DNA of 64,000 nt from Desulfococcus multivorans. Its GTDB lineage: Bacteria > Desulfobacterota > Desulfobacteria > Desulfobacterales > Desulfococcaceae. The position numbers and the translations under genes are program-made. Within the stretch, counting starts at the first letter, position 1, and each line of letters starts with the position of its first letter. This document shows positions 17,745 through 25,741 of this stretch, one piece after another. The notes below the pieces were generated by a model that saw only the letters and a list, made by a program, of their open reading frames with translations, searched no databases and was not told where the DNA came from. The stretch lies in the NCBI RefSeq assembly GCF_001854245.1, contig NZ_CP015381.1, positions 4,189,001-4,253,000 on the forward strand, written 5' to 3'.

Positions 17745-19166
17745 TCATACTTCACTGACAACAAAGTCCGGCAATTTGCCGTCAAACAGTAACGCCAATG
17801 CTCGGCTTGAAGATACCCCTTGTTTTCGGCAAGTCGACAGGTATCCCCGGATACGGCAGAAGATTCTGGCGCCTTCAATCGATCGAAAGCAGCCGGATAT
17901 TTTCTGCTGAACCTTGGTCATGCGGATGTCGTTTTCTCCCAGGTTGTTGGTGAACGGGACAAAATCGATATCCATGAATCGGAGGACTTCATTTTGATAA
18001 TTGTCCAACCGTTCGAGCAGATTCCTGGACTTCGATTTTTTGATTCGACCCCGTTTGCCTTTTTCCTTTGGTCTGACGGGCTCGGGGCATTCAATTTCGC
18101 CCTGTTTTATCAGATCCTGGTATTGCCGGCGATATTTCTGGGACTCAGCGGCATCCAACGCTCCGCCGGCATCGATAACCTTGCGGTTGATCGTTTCGAG
18201 GAGGGTTTTCATGTTTTTGGCCCAGTTTTGGCCGTCCTGTTCCCACGCTCTTTGCAATTCCCTCAGGTGATGCGCATTGCAAAGCGCGTGGATGCAGTTA
18301 TAGGTAAAGTACGGCTTCCAGTGATCATGGCATAAAATCCCCTTGAACCTGGGCAGGATGCCCATATCGTCCATGGCATCAGCGCCCCTTTTTTCATGAG
18401 GATGGTAGCAGGTCCATCGATCATTGGATAAACCGTGCAGCCAGTAGCGTTTGCCGCCGATATTGATGCCGGTCTCGTCGGCATTCGCGACCCCGGCCTG
18501 GGCCAGTTCATTTTTGACCCGGTTTTCAAAGTCCTCCAGGAGCTGAAAGGCCTCGTTGTTGAAATTGAAGATGGAACCCTCGCTGAGGGGTATCTGCAGC
18601 TGGTCGGCGAAGTAATCCTGGATCCGGTTGTAGGGCAATAGCTGAAATTGTGACATGTAAACCGAGTGGGTCTTTATGCCGTTTCCATACTGGACCGCTT
18701 TGGTTACGTCTTTGGGGAAAGGCGCCACAAATCGGTTTCCCTTTTCGTCCATCACAATCTCAGCCTGATATTCGGTAACGAATCTCGAGATATCGATATC
18801 AAATACCTGGCGCGTTTCATACCCGATGTGGCGGTATATGCCCATAGGCAGCTTACGGCGGTCGACCTTGATCGTTTCGATCCTGTCAGGGGTCTCGACT
18901 TTCTTGAGAGTCGTGCCGACATGGCCCTCCTGGCCGCCGGCCTTTTTGTCGCTCTTTTGACGAGGCCTTCTTTGCCTGTTGGGATCGCTTGACGGCGGCT
19001 TGCTGCTGTTGGTGCTGTTCAGGTTCAGGCGATTGGCGAGCAGGGTGATGATCAGGATCAGAATCTCAAACATTGACCGTACGGCAGATGAAATCTGCTT
19101 GTCTTCACGAATCAGCGCCTGCGCTTTTTCGATTGCGGCCTGGATGTCAATATTTTCGATTTTCAT
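17745..19166 (-). CDS. IS66-family transposase (outer element), 473 aa
   Basis: ATG 19166 starts MKIENIDIQAAIEKAQAL. The protein has a NSSNSSKPPSSDPN-like signature (LNSTNSSKPPSSDPNRQRRP), an RNKxG-type linker and the IS66 DDE residues: GVANADETGINI, CHDHWKPYF and TNNLGENDIRMTKVQQKIS. The inner element inserted just before the original stop. The frame now ends ...FVVSEV and stops at a TGA supplied by the inner element's inverted repeat, only one residue longer than before. The enzyme is therefore probably still active. Confidence 0.9.
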   Translation of the reverse strand: MKIENIDIQAAIEKAQALIREDKQISSAVRSMFEILILIITLLANRLNLNSTNSSKPPSSDPNRQRRPRQKSDKKAGGQEGHVGTTLKKVETPDRIETIKVDRRKLPMGIYRHIGYETRQVFDIDISRFVTEYQAEIVMDEKGNRFVAPFPKDVTKAVQYGNGIKTHSVYMSQFQLLPYNRIQDYFADQLQIPLSEGSIFNFNNEAFQLLEDFENRVKNELAQAGVANADETGINIGGKRYWLHGLSNDRWTCYHPHEKRGADAMDDMGILPRFKGILCHDHWKPYFTYNCIHALCNAHHLRELQRAWEQDGQNWAKNMKTLLETINRKVIDAGGALDAAESQKYRRQYQDLIKQGEIECPEPVRPKEKGKRGRIKKSKSRNLLERLDNYQNEVLRFMDIDFVPFTNNLGENDIRMTKVQQKISGCFRSIEGARIFCRIRGYLSTCRKQGVSSSRALALLFDGKLPDFVVSEV

Positions 19167-19435
19167 TCAATCCTGTTCCTGTGTCATTCATTGCCCCTAC
19201 TATAGCACAGGTTTTGAAATCGAATTTTTTCGTCCTGTAACGAATGCTGTCGCATTTTTATTTTTTCTGTTTGCCCGGCGTTACACATGGGCCGAAAGAA
19301 GCCTTGAACAGCCTATAAGAAAGTCTGTATGCTCTTTGCTTGAAACGCACCAACAACGATCTGAATTTCAACAATTAGATCAAAAACCATGTCAAGTGTT
19401 TTTTTAAGTTTTTCTACATTTCGCTGAATAGTTAC

Positions 19436-20049
19436 TAAAAATGTATTTGTAAAAATCTTGGATATCTTGCCAATATTACCAATCCTTTCAAAGTGCTTGT
19501 ATGATCAAGATATCTGAACCGAGGACAGTTGCCAATAGTCCTCAGCCAGAATAAGTTCAACGCCAGCATACAGTATATGAGATTTTTTTCAATTGATATG
19601 GGCTCAGGATTTTGTAGCTATCGTGCATCAAATCAAAAGGTTCTTGGCTCATGTATTTATACAGTATCCTGGAATAAAAACAGAATCCAGAATAGTGTCG
19701 GTAAGCTTCAGTTTTTAGATTCCGCCGAAAGGCCCCATGGGGGCGTGATTTCTATACCCCTCAGATGCCCTGATTTGAATATTCCGGTCCATATCACAAA
19801 ACAGGAGCGGGGCACAAAAATTTAAACATATCTCAATAAGGTACCTTCTGCTGCGATGATTTTTTTATCGGCTGCCTACGTCTGGTAAATTCATCCGAAC
19901 CTACGAGGCCATTTTAGCTGAAATCGATTTCCGTAGTGAGATATTTAGCAAATTCAATTTTAATCCTGGTCATTATATCCTTATCTTTGTTCAGATTTAT
20001 CTGCCGAGGTTAAAACATTTAGCAACCCTATGAACGAAGGAGGCCCTCA
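19436..20049. other. AT-rich gene-free stretch right of the nested IS elements
   Basis: Apart from the target duplication at 19436-19443 I see no convincing gene or structured element. Together with 14663-15349 it forms one intergenic region split by the insertion. The last bases hold GAAGGAGG, the ribosome binding site of the integrase gene at 20050. Confidence 0.55.
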
Positions 20050-20886
20050 TGACTTTATTTGAAGGTGTTACACATTTTTTCAATTATCAGCGAATGAACG
20101 TGAAAAAAAAATACGCTGAGGAACTATGAATTCATCCTCAACAATTTCCAGGATTATTTCGGAGATATAAAGCTATCGTCCATAACGTCCGAAGACATTG
20201 TGGCATTCATGTCCAAGACGTCAGATGGGACGAAGCCTTCCACCAAAAAACTACGATTCACACTTCTGTCCGTTTTCTTCAACTTCATCAAGAATTCAGT
20301 CGATTCTGATTTCCAAAACCCTTGTGACAATCACGCGTTGCGCAAGCTTTTCAAAGCCGGAAAGATCACCCAGTTCAAAATTCTGGAAAAAGATGTGGTC
20401 AATGAAATCATATTCAGGACGCAGAACCCTCGGAATCGAATCATGCTCGAACTCATGGCTCGAGGCTGCATGAGGGTAGGTGAGGTTCTCCAACTCACTC
20501 CAATGGATATTGACGATCGCAAAGCCATCATTCGAGCCCCCAAAAGCGGCAGAGAAGCTGAGGCGGTTTTTCTACCGCAAAAATTAGCAGACCGACTCAA
20601 GGAATACATCCGAGAAAAGCAGATCGAAGCCGATGCCAGAATTTTCCCGATAACCTATTCGGCTGCCAGGTTGATTGTAAAAAAGGCTGGCGCTATGGTT
20701 GGCATCCATATCAGGCCTCATGACCTTCGGAGACACGCCGCCACATATGCATCTCGATCTGGTACGCCGCTTGAAATCGTATCAAAAGTCCTGCTGCGGC
20801 ATTCAAACCTGTCAACCACCCAGAGGTATCTCGGAAAAGTCAGTGATGTGGAGGCGATGCGATGGATTGATTATCTTCATGGATAG
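20050..20886 (+). pseudogene. Tyrosine recombinase with an A-run frameshift
   Basis: AAGGAGG precedes ATG 20050 (MTLFEGVTHFFNYQRMNVKK). At the run of nine A residues (20103-20111) the frame breaks. With one A fewer the next frame reads NTLRNYEFILNNFQDYF and continues without stop to 20886. The C-terminal domain keeps the catalytic arginine (GCMRVGEVL), HDLRRHAATY, a HSN motif (LLRHSNLSTTQRYLG) and the tyrosine of TQRYLG. It is XerC-like in length. A translation slip on the A run or a sequence error could make it functional; otherwise it is a pseudogene. A hairpin follows. Confidence 0.75.
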
Positions 20887-20896
20887 TTCGGAGATA

Positions 20897-20935
20897 GCCG
20901 GACCGTGGCACTATAGTCTCCGGTCCGGCGATTTT
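20897..20935 (+). terminator. Terminator after the frameshifted recombinase
   Basis: GCCGGACCG (20897-20905) pairs with CGGTCCGGC (20921-20929), followed by GATTTT. Eleven bases after the recombinase stop. Confidence 0.65.
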
Positions 20936-21297
20936 AACGTGTCAATTCCTGATTCAGTCAGATTGTTATCGGTATACTCCATTTTTCAGGCCCGTCCGAT
21001 ACACAACTCCGACGCCGGTGCACATCCATGTCGTTAGCCCTGACATACTCCTGCGTCATTCCACGATAAATATACCTTCCCACCCATCTCACTTTCCGCA
21101 CGCATCACCGGCAAATCCAGCACCGACAATAGTCCCCACTGTCAGAAACTGCCCCCCCACCCCCTCATTTCAAAAATCCTTCAAATTTTTGTTATAAGAT
21201 AATAGCACATAATATCCGTATAGAAACATAATCCCCCCAGTTTGACTCCCCAACCCACAAACAACCCGTTTTTAACTACGAACACAAGGAGATAACG
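20936..21297. other. Gene-free leader of the Rad52 operon
   Basis: About 360 bases without a supported gene. A pyrimidine-rich stretch and an AT-rich part (21180-21225) with TTGTTATAAGATAAT could hold the promoter of the plus-strand operon that starts at 21298. AAGGAG ends the stretch. Confidence 0.45.
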
Positions 21298-22008
21298 ATG
21301 AAAAGCCGAGAACTCCTCGAACAGCCCTTCGATCCCGCTCAGATCCGTCAACGCAAGGGTAATTTCGGCAGTACCCTTGACTACGTCGAGGGGCACACCG
21401 TCATCCAACGCCTGAACGACGCCCTGGACGGCAACTGGTCCTTCGAAATCACAACCCAGGACATCCTGGAAAAATCCGATGAGGTCGTGGTGATCGGCAG
21501 GCTCCAGGCCGGCGGCGTTACCAAGATGCAGTTCGGGTCGAGCGCCATCACGCGGAACAAAGACACCGGCGATATGGTGTCGCTCGCCGATGACTTCAAG
21601 GCTGCGGCGACCGACAGCCTGAAGAAATGCGCGACACTTCTGGGCGTGGGTCTGCATCTGTATCAGTCAAAACGATCGGAACGTTCGAACACGCACCGCG
21701 GCGACAACGTCACGCCGCTGTATCCGGAGGCCGGCGGAGCATCCTGTTCTCGCCAGCTCCCCTCCCGACAGACATCCCGTCAGCGCCTGACGGAAAGGCA
21801 GTTCAACTATATCCTGAGACTCGGCATGGACCGGGGGATCCCTCGCCAGGAACTCGACCAATATTGCATCCAGGCTTTTGGGGTCATCCCATCGGAGCTG
21901 TCACGGTCCGACGCGTCCCAGCTGATCGAGGTGCTGCGCAGCCGCCAGGACAACGCTTCCCCAGACGCAAACGACGATGATCTCCGCCGTACCCATCTCC
22001 ATTCCTGA
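21298..22008 (+). CDS. Rad52/22-family single-strand annealing protein
   Basis: ATG 21298 has AAGGAG six bases upstream. The N-terminal two thirds show the Rad52-type annealing fold signature: RKGNFGSTLDYVEGHTVIQR, NDALDGNWSFEI, then DDFKAAATDSLKKCATLLGVG and LHLYQ. The C-terminal third is a short helical tail (TERQFNYILRLGMDRGIP) similar to the helical extension found in some phage annealing proteins. Such proteins anneal complementary single strands in phage and conjugative-element recombination. It is the first gene of a plus-strand operon with Ycf46-like, DUF1257, DUF2997 and DUF3150 genes. Confidence 0.85.
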   Translation: MKSRELLEQPFDPAQIRQRKGNFGSTLDYVEGHTVIQRLNDALDGNWSFEITTQDILEKSDEVVVIGRLQAGGVTKMQFGSSAITRNKDTGDMVSLADDFKAAATDSLKKCATLLGVGLHLYQSKRSERSNTHRGDNVTPLYPEAGGASCSRQLPSRQTSRQRLTERQFNYILRLGMDRGIPRQELDQYCIQAFGVIPSELSRSDASQLIEVLRSRQDNASPDANDDDLRRTHLHS

Positions 22009-22039
22009 ACCCTTAGCCAATTGAAAGGAGTACAACACC

Positions 22040-23452
22040 ATGATCCGCAACTACCTGAAAGCGGGCTATCCCGCGCTCTGTCTTCTGACCCAGGAACCTC
22101 ACCGGGCCGAGCAGGTCATTCGCTGCGAAGGCTGGCGATTCGTCGCCTGGGACTGCGTCCGCGGCATCCGGGACCTCGAGGGCGGCGTCGTTATCGACGA
22201 TATCCGGGACCCTGTGGAAGCCATCCGGTGGCTCGACGCCGCCCCCGATGCCATTCTGATGGCCCACAATCTCCACTTGTTCTTCGAAATTCCCGAAGTA
22301 GTCCAGGCTATCCAGAACGGCGTGAATCGATGGAAGTCCATCGGATCGGCCCTGCTCATGATCAGCCCCTCGGTGCGGATCCCCCAGGAACTGGAGAAGT
22401 TTTTCCACCTGATCGATCTGCCTCTGCCCGACACCGCCGCCATGCTGGATATTCAGCGGGAGATAACCGGCGACCTTGACATCGCAACCAACGAGACCAC
22501 GGCCCGGCTCGCCCGGGGCCTCACGGAGTTCGAGGCGGAGACGGCGTTCGCCTACGCTCTTGTAAAGAAAGGCACCTTCGCGCCGTCCGTCATCTCCGAC
22601 GTCAAAGGCCAGATGATTCGGAAATCAGGGCTGATGCAGTTCTGGGAGCCCGCCGCCATCGAGGACGTGGGAGGGTTGTCGGCCTTGAAGGACTTCATCC
22701 AGCGACGAGCTGTGGCGTTTACGGAGAATGGCGCCGCATTTCCCCGTCCCAAGGGGATCCTTCTGGTCGGCATACCCGGAACCGGCAAGTCCCTGGCATC
22801 CAAGGCCACGGCGTCGATCCTGGGTTGGCCCCTGATCCGCCTCGACCTTGGCGCCCTCAAGAATTCCCTGGTGGGCGAGTCGGAACGGCGAATGCGCCAG
22901 GCCACACGGGTGATCGACGCCTTCGGCCATGCCGTCATATGGATGGACGAGGTGGAGAAGGCCTTTGCCGGTACCCGCTCCAGCGGCAAGAGCGACGGCG
23001 GGACCACAGCCGGGATGTTCGGTCATTTCCTGACGTGGATGGCTGAAACCACTGCATCGATTCTCGTCATGGCCACGGCCAACGACATCTCCAAGCTGCC
23101 GCCCGAGTTCATGCGCGCCGGGCGCTTCGATGCCACCTTCTTTGTCGATCTGCCCTGCCCGGACGAGCGCCGCCAGATCATCGAGATCATGAACCGGAAG
23201 TGGGGCAGCGACATTCCTCTGGCGTACACCGATCGCCTCAACGGCTATACCGGCGCAGAGATCGAGCAGCTCGCCAAAGATTCTCTTTATGACGGTTTGG
23301 ACGACGCGTTCAGGAATATGGTGCCCTTATCCCGGAGCATGAAGGAGGAGGTGAACGGCCTCCGAGAGTGGGCCAGGACCCGAGCGCGCATCGCCAATAC
23401 GCCGGAGGATCGAGGGGTCCAACGGAAGATCCGGAGAGAGGAGGTGGCATGA
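22040..23452 (+). CDS. Ycf46-like AAA+ ATPase, 470 aa
   Basis: AAGGAG lies nine bases before ATG 22040. Residues 1-200 form the degenerate N-domain typical of Ycf46-like proteins (LLTQEPHRAEQVIRCEGW, VIDDIRDPVEAIRWL). The AAA+ core follows: Walker A GIPGTGKS at 244-251, Walker B VIWMDEVEKAF with D303-E304, and a second region of homology ending FMRAGRFD with arginine fingers near 359 and 362, as in FtsH-type ATPases. No protease domain is present. Ycf46 proteins are poorly understood. The overlap of its stop with the next start (ATGA) ties it to the DUF1257 gene. Confidence 0.82.
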   Translation: MIRNYLKAGYPALCLLTQEPHRAEQVIRCEGWRFVAWDCVRGIRDLEGGVVIDDIRDPVEAIRWLDAAPDAILMAHNLHLFFEIPEVVQAIQNGVNRWKSIGSALLMISPSVRIPQELEKFFHLIDLPLPDTAAMLDIQREITGDLDIATNETTARLARGLTEFEAETAFAYALVKKGTFAPSVISDVKGQMIRKSGLMQFWEPAAIEDVGGLSALKDFIQRRAVAFTENGAAFPRPKGILLVGIPGTGKSLASKATASILGWPLIRLDLGALKNSLVGESERRMRQATRVIDAFGHAVIWMDEVEKAFAGTRSSGKSDGGTTAGMFGHFLTWMAETTASILVMATANDISKLPPEFMRAGRFDATFFVDLPCPDERRQIIEIMNRKWGSDIPLAYTDRLNGYTGAEIEQLAKDSLYDGLDDAFRNMVPLSRSMKEEVNGLREWARTRARIANTPEDRGVQRKIRREEVA

Positions 23453-23868
23453 GCCATATCGCCCGAATCGACCTGGTGATCTCATCGCTGTCGGACCTCG
23501 AAGGGGCGTGCAGGGACCTCGGATTTCAGTTCATGGCCGAGCAGAAAACCTACCGGTGGTACGGCCGCTGGGTGGGTGACGCCCCCATGCCCGACGGCAT
23601 CACCTCTGAAGATTTAGGTAAATGCGACCACGCCATCCGGGTGCCCGGCTGCGATTACGAGGTCGGCGTGGTCAAACGGGACGACCACTACATCCTGCTG
23701 TGGGACAACTGGTCCGCCGGCGGCCTTGCGGCGAAGATCGGCCCCAACGCCGGGATTCTGAAGCAGGCCTATTCCGTCCGCAGGGTGCGGTCGGAGGCGC
23801 GGCGCAAGGGCTACCGGATCCGGGAGCTTCGTATGAAACAGGGCGTCCGCATGGTCGTCACTGTCTGA
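23449..23868 (+). CDS. DUF1257 (Ycf35-like) protein, 139 aa
   Basis: ATG 23449 overlaps the ATPase stop by four bases, with GGAGAGAGGAGG upstream. MSHIARIDLVISSLSDLEGACRDLGF and the central HAIRVPGCDYEVGVVKRDDHYILLWDNW block match the Ycf35/DUF1257 pattern, a small protein of unknown function known from chloroplasts, cyanobacteria and mobile elements. A basic helical C-terminus (VRRVRSEARRKGYRI) may bind nucleic acid or the ATPase; that is a guess. Pairing with a Ycf46-like ATPase and DUF2997 supports the assignment. Confidence 0.78.
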   Translation: MSHIARIDLVISSLSDLEGACRDLGFQFMAEQKTYRWYGRWVGDAPMPDGITSEDLGKCDHAIRVPGCDYEVGVVKRDDHYILLWDNWSAGGLAAKIGPNAGILKQAYSVRRVRSEARRKGYRIRELRMKQGVRMVVTV

Positions 23869-23932
23869 TCCGCATCACACATCCCATCAAGCACCAACCC
23901 TGTTCATCACACCTGAAAATAAGGAACGTCAC

Positions 23933-24136
23933 ATGAAAGAGATCGTCATCGACATCTCCGACGACGGTGAAATCCGTCTGGAGACCCGGGGATTCAAAGG
24001 CAAGGCTTGTATCGCGGAGACCGAATTCCTCAAAAACCTGCTGGGTCATGAAATCCACCGGCAATTGGTGCCGGCCTATTATCAGCATGAACATCAAAAG
24101 AAAGCCCTACGGAAATATCTGCCGCTGTGCGGCTGA
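23933..24136 (+). CDS. DUF2997 protein, 67 aa
   Basis: AAGGAA precedes ATG 23933. MKEIVIDISDDGEIRLETRG followed by FKGKACIAETEFLKNLLG fits the small DUF2997 family (a beta-hairpin, then a GxxGxxC element and a helix), found next to DUF1257. Function unknown. The single conserved cysteine (C23) could be structural or metal binding. It is the fourth gene of the Rad52 operon. Confidence 0.72.
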   Translation: MKEIVIDISDDGEIRLETRGFKGKACIAETEFLKNLLGHEIHRQLVPAYYQHEHQKKALRKYLPLCG

Positions 24137-24154
24137 CGAAAGGAGAACACCCCC

Positions 24155-25033
24155 ATGGAAAATTCAGCGGTATTCGACCGTGCCTGCCTTATCCAACTCT
24201 CCACCTCCGTCTGGCAAGGCAGCCGCATGATCGATCCAAGCCTGATGCGACGGATCAACGACAACAGCGACTGGCTCCGGGGCCGAAAGTACCTGATCGA
24301 CCCCGAGCTCCTGGCACCTGTCCGTCTGGTTGCAGGACGGGCACGAAAGCTGCTGCAGAAACATGCCCTGCCGTTCCCGGTCCCGTCCGTCCACCTGATC
24401 CCCAAAGAGAGCCTCGACACGGTCGACGCCCAGCTGAGCGACCTCAAAACGGCATTCCAGGCCGAGGTGGTCAACTTCGAAAACCAATACGTCGATGCCC
24501 GACGCCAGGCCCGGGAAATCCTGGGCGAGCTGTTCGACGACGCCGACTACCCCGTGGACATCCTGCCCCGGTTCGGTTTTACCTGGCGCTTCCTTGCCGT
24601 CGAGGTACCTGGAAAAAGCACCCTGCTCTCACCCGAAATCTACGCACGCGAAAAACAGAAATTCCATGACATGATGGCGGAGACCCGGGAGCTCGCCCAG
24701 ACCGCCCTTCGCGAGGAGTTCGCCCAGGTGGTCGAGAGCCTGTCGCGCCGGTTGACCGCAGACGGGGGTCGACCGCGCATGCTGACCCCGAAGATGTTCG
24801 AACGGATGTCGGAGTTTTTGGACTCGCTCGACGCTCGGAACATATTCGAGGATGAGCGACTCCGGGATCTGATGGTACAGGCCCGGCAGTTGATCGGCAG
24901 CGCCGCCTCTGGAGACCCCGGCGACAACGCGTTCATCCGGCGCCGGGTCCAAAACGAGATGACGCGCCTGAAGAACGCCGTAGAAGAGGCCGTTGAGGAA
25001 CTGCCGCGCCGGCGGCTCCGCCTGGCCGTTTGA
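24155..25033 (+). CDS. DUF3150 protein, 292 aa
   Basis: GAAAGGAG precedes ATG 24155. The protein (ACLIQLSTSVWQGSRMIDP, then long amphipathic helices through residue 280) matches what I know of DUF3150, a family of phages and integrative elements usually next to MoxR- or Ycf46-like AAA ATPases. No catalytic motif is visible, and coiled-coil content is high in residues 80-130 and 170-280. It probably works with the upstream ATPase as a structural or adaptor partner. That is inference from neighbourhood only. Confidence 0.72.
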   Translation: MENSAVFDRACLIQLSTSVWQGSRMIDPSLMRRINDNSDWLRGRKYLIDPELLAPVRLVAGRARKLLQKHALPFPVPSVHLIPKESLDTVDAQLSDLKTAFQAEVVNFENQYVDARRQAREILGELFDDADYPVDILPRFGFTWRFLAVEVPGKSTLLSPEIYAREKQKFHDMMAETRELAQTALREEFAQVVESLSRRLTADGGRPRMLTPKMFERMSEFLDSLDARNIFEDERLRDLMVQARQLIGSAASGDPGDNAFIRRRVQNEMTRLKNAVEEAVEELPRRRLRLAV

Positions 25034-25049
25034 GGGGGAGGAGTCTGAT

Positions 25050-25244
25050 ATGAGCGCTGTTGTTGCAGAAATTGTCAAGGTAGCCCTGGATGCCGGCGGC
25101 CGGATCATGGTCCATGCGCAGGGCAGCCCGGCGAACGTCGTGGCCATCGGCGCCGCAGCCGCGCTGGTCAGCGTTTCCACGGGCGTGGGATACGGAATTT
25201 ACGTGGCGGCCAGGGAGTTGCAGCGGCGGATGGAAGCATCGTAG
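25050..25244 (+). CDS. Small membrane protein, 64 aa
   Basis: GGGGGAGGAG precedes ATG 25050, seventeen bases after the DUF3150 stop. MSAVVAEIVKVALDAGGRI leads into a single hydrophobic segment (VVAIGAAAALVSVSTGVGYGIYVAA, about residues 29-53) and a basic tail. Last gene of the operon. I do not recognise it; a membrane anchor or holin-like role is possible but unsupported. Confidence 0.6.
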   Translation: MSAVVAEIVKVALDAGGRIMVHAQGSPANVVAIGAAAALVSVSTGVGYGIYVAARELQRRMEAS

Positions 25245-25265
25245 GGGCCGCCAGTTGATAACCGC

Positions 25266-25298
25266 AGGCCCCGCGGGCGGTAGAGGTCCGTGGGGCCT
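25266..25298 (+). terminator. Hairpin after the Rad52 operon
   Basis: AGGCCCC (25266-25272) pairs with GGGGCCT (25292-25298). There is no clean T tract, so termination is only likely from position, 21 bases after the last gene. Confidence 0.4.
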
Positions 25299-25438
25299 TG
25301 GCCGGTGTCAAAAAAAGTCTAAATAAATCCTATGAAAAACAAATAGTTGCAATAAATTACATCCACCAACTTAAAAACCCCGAATATTCCTCCATTTATT
25401 AAATAATTCCGATTACCCCTAACTTATGGAGGACATGC

Positions 25439-25615
25439 ATGACAAACAAGCTCTACTCGATCAGCGAACTGGCGAAGGTTTACGGCGCCACAAAATGGTT
25501 TTGGAGGAGCCAGATCTGGGATGGGAAATTGCCGGTCGTAAAAGTGGGCCGTAAGCAGTTCATCGCTGCCGAAGATATCGACAAGTTCATTCATGACCAC
25601 AAGCAGGTTGCCTGA
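25439..25615 (+). CDS. Excisionase-type MerR-like HTH protein, 58 aa
   Basis: ATG 25439 (MTNKLYSISELAKVYGATKW) has GGAGG upstream. YSISELAKVYGATKWFWRSQ and KLPVVKVGRKQFIAAEDIDKF form the winged HTH_17/excisionase pattern in which the second part places the protein on DNA and reads a helix of 'AEDIDKFI'. It lies just before the tyrosine integrase, the usual place for a recombination directionality factor. Confidence 0.75.
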   Translation: MTNKLYSISELAKVYGATKWFWRSQIWDGKLPVVKVGRKQFIAAEDIDKFIHDHKQVA

Positions 25616-25741
25616 GCCAAGCGTTCAATCCCCTGCCGTAGTTTTTTTGTTGATTTGCGACATGCACAGGCTTTAGCATACGGGATGCCGCCTTTGAGCG
25701 GCATCCATCTTGTGCCCTTCAGGCGTTAGGATGGAGGTTAA

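Larger units (their letters stand above)
15390..17750 (+). mobile_element. Inner IS66-type element carrying druA
   Basis: A perfect 24-bp inverted repeat starts GTATGAGTTTAGCTC at 15390-15413 and is mirrored at 17727-17750. The 8-bp duplication TTCACTGA lies at 15382-15389 and 17751-17758. Two overlapping genes are inside: druA (DUF4338) and an IS66-type transposase. The intact ends and duplication point to recent insertion. Confidence 0.92.
15350..19435. mobile_element. Outer IS66-type element, interrupted by a second IS
   Basis: Terminal inverted repeats GTAACTATTCAGCG (15350-15363) and CGCTGAATAGTTAC (19422-19435) bound the element, and the 8-bp duplication TAAAAATG occurs on both sides (15342-15349 and 19436-19443). 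Removing the inner element and one copy of its duplication leaves about 1.7 kb with a single transposase gene, without tnpA/tnpB, as in the ISBst12-like branch of IS66. Confidence 0.9.
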
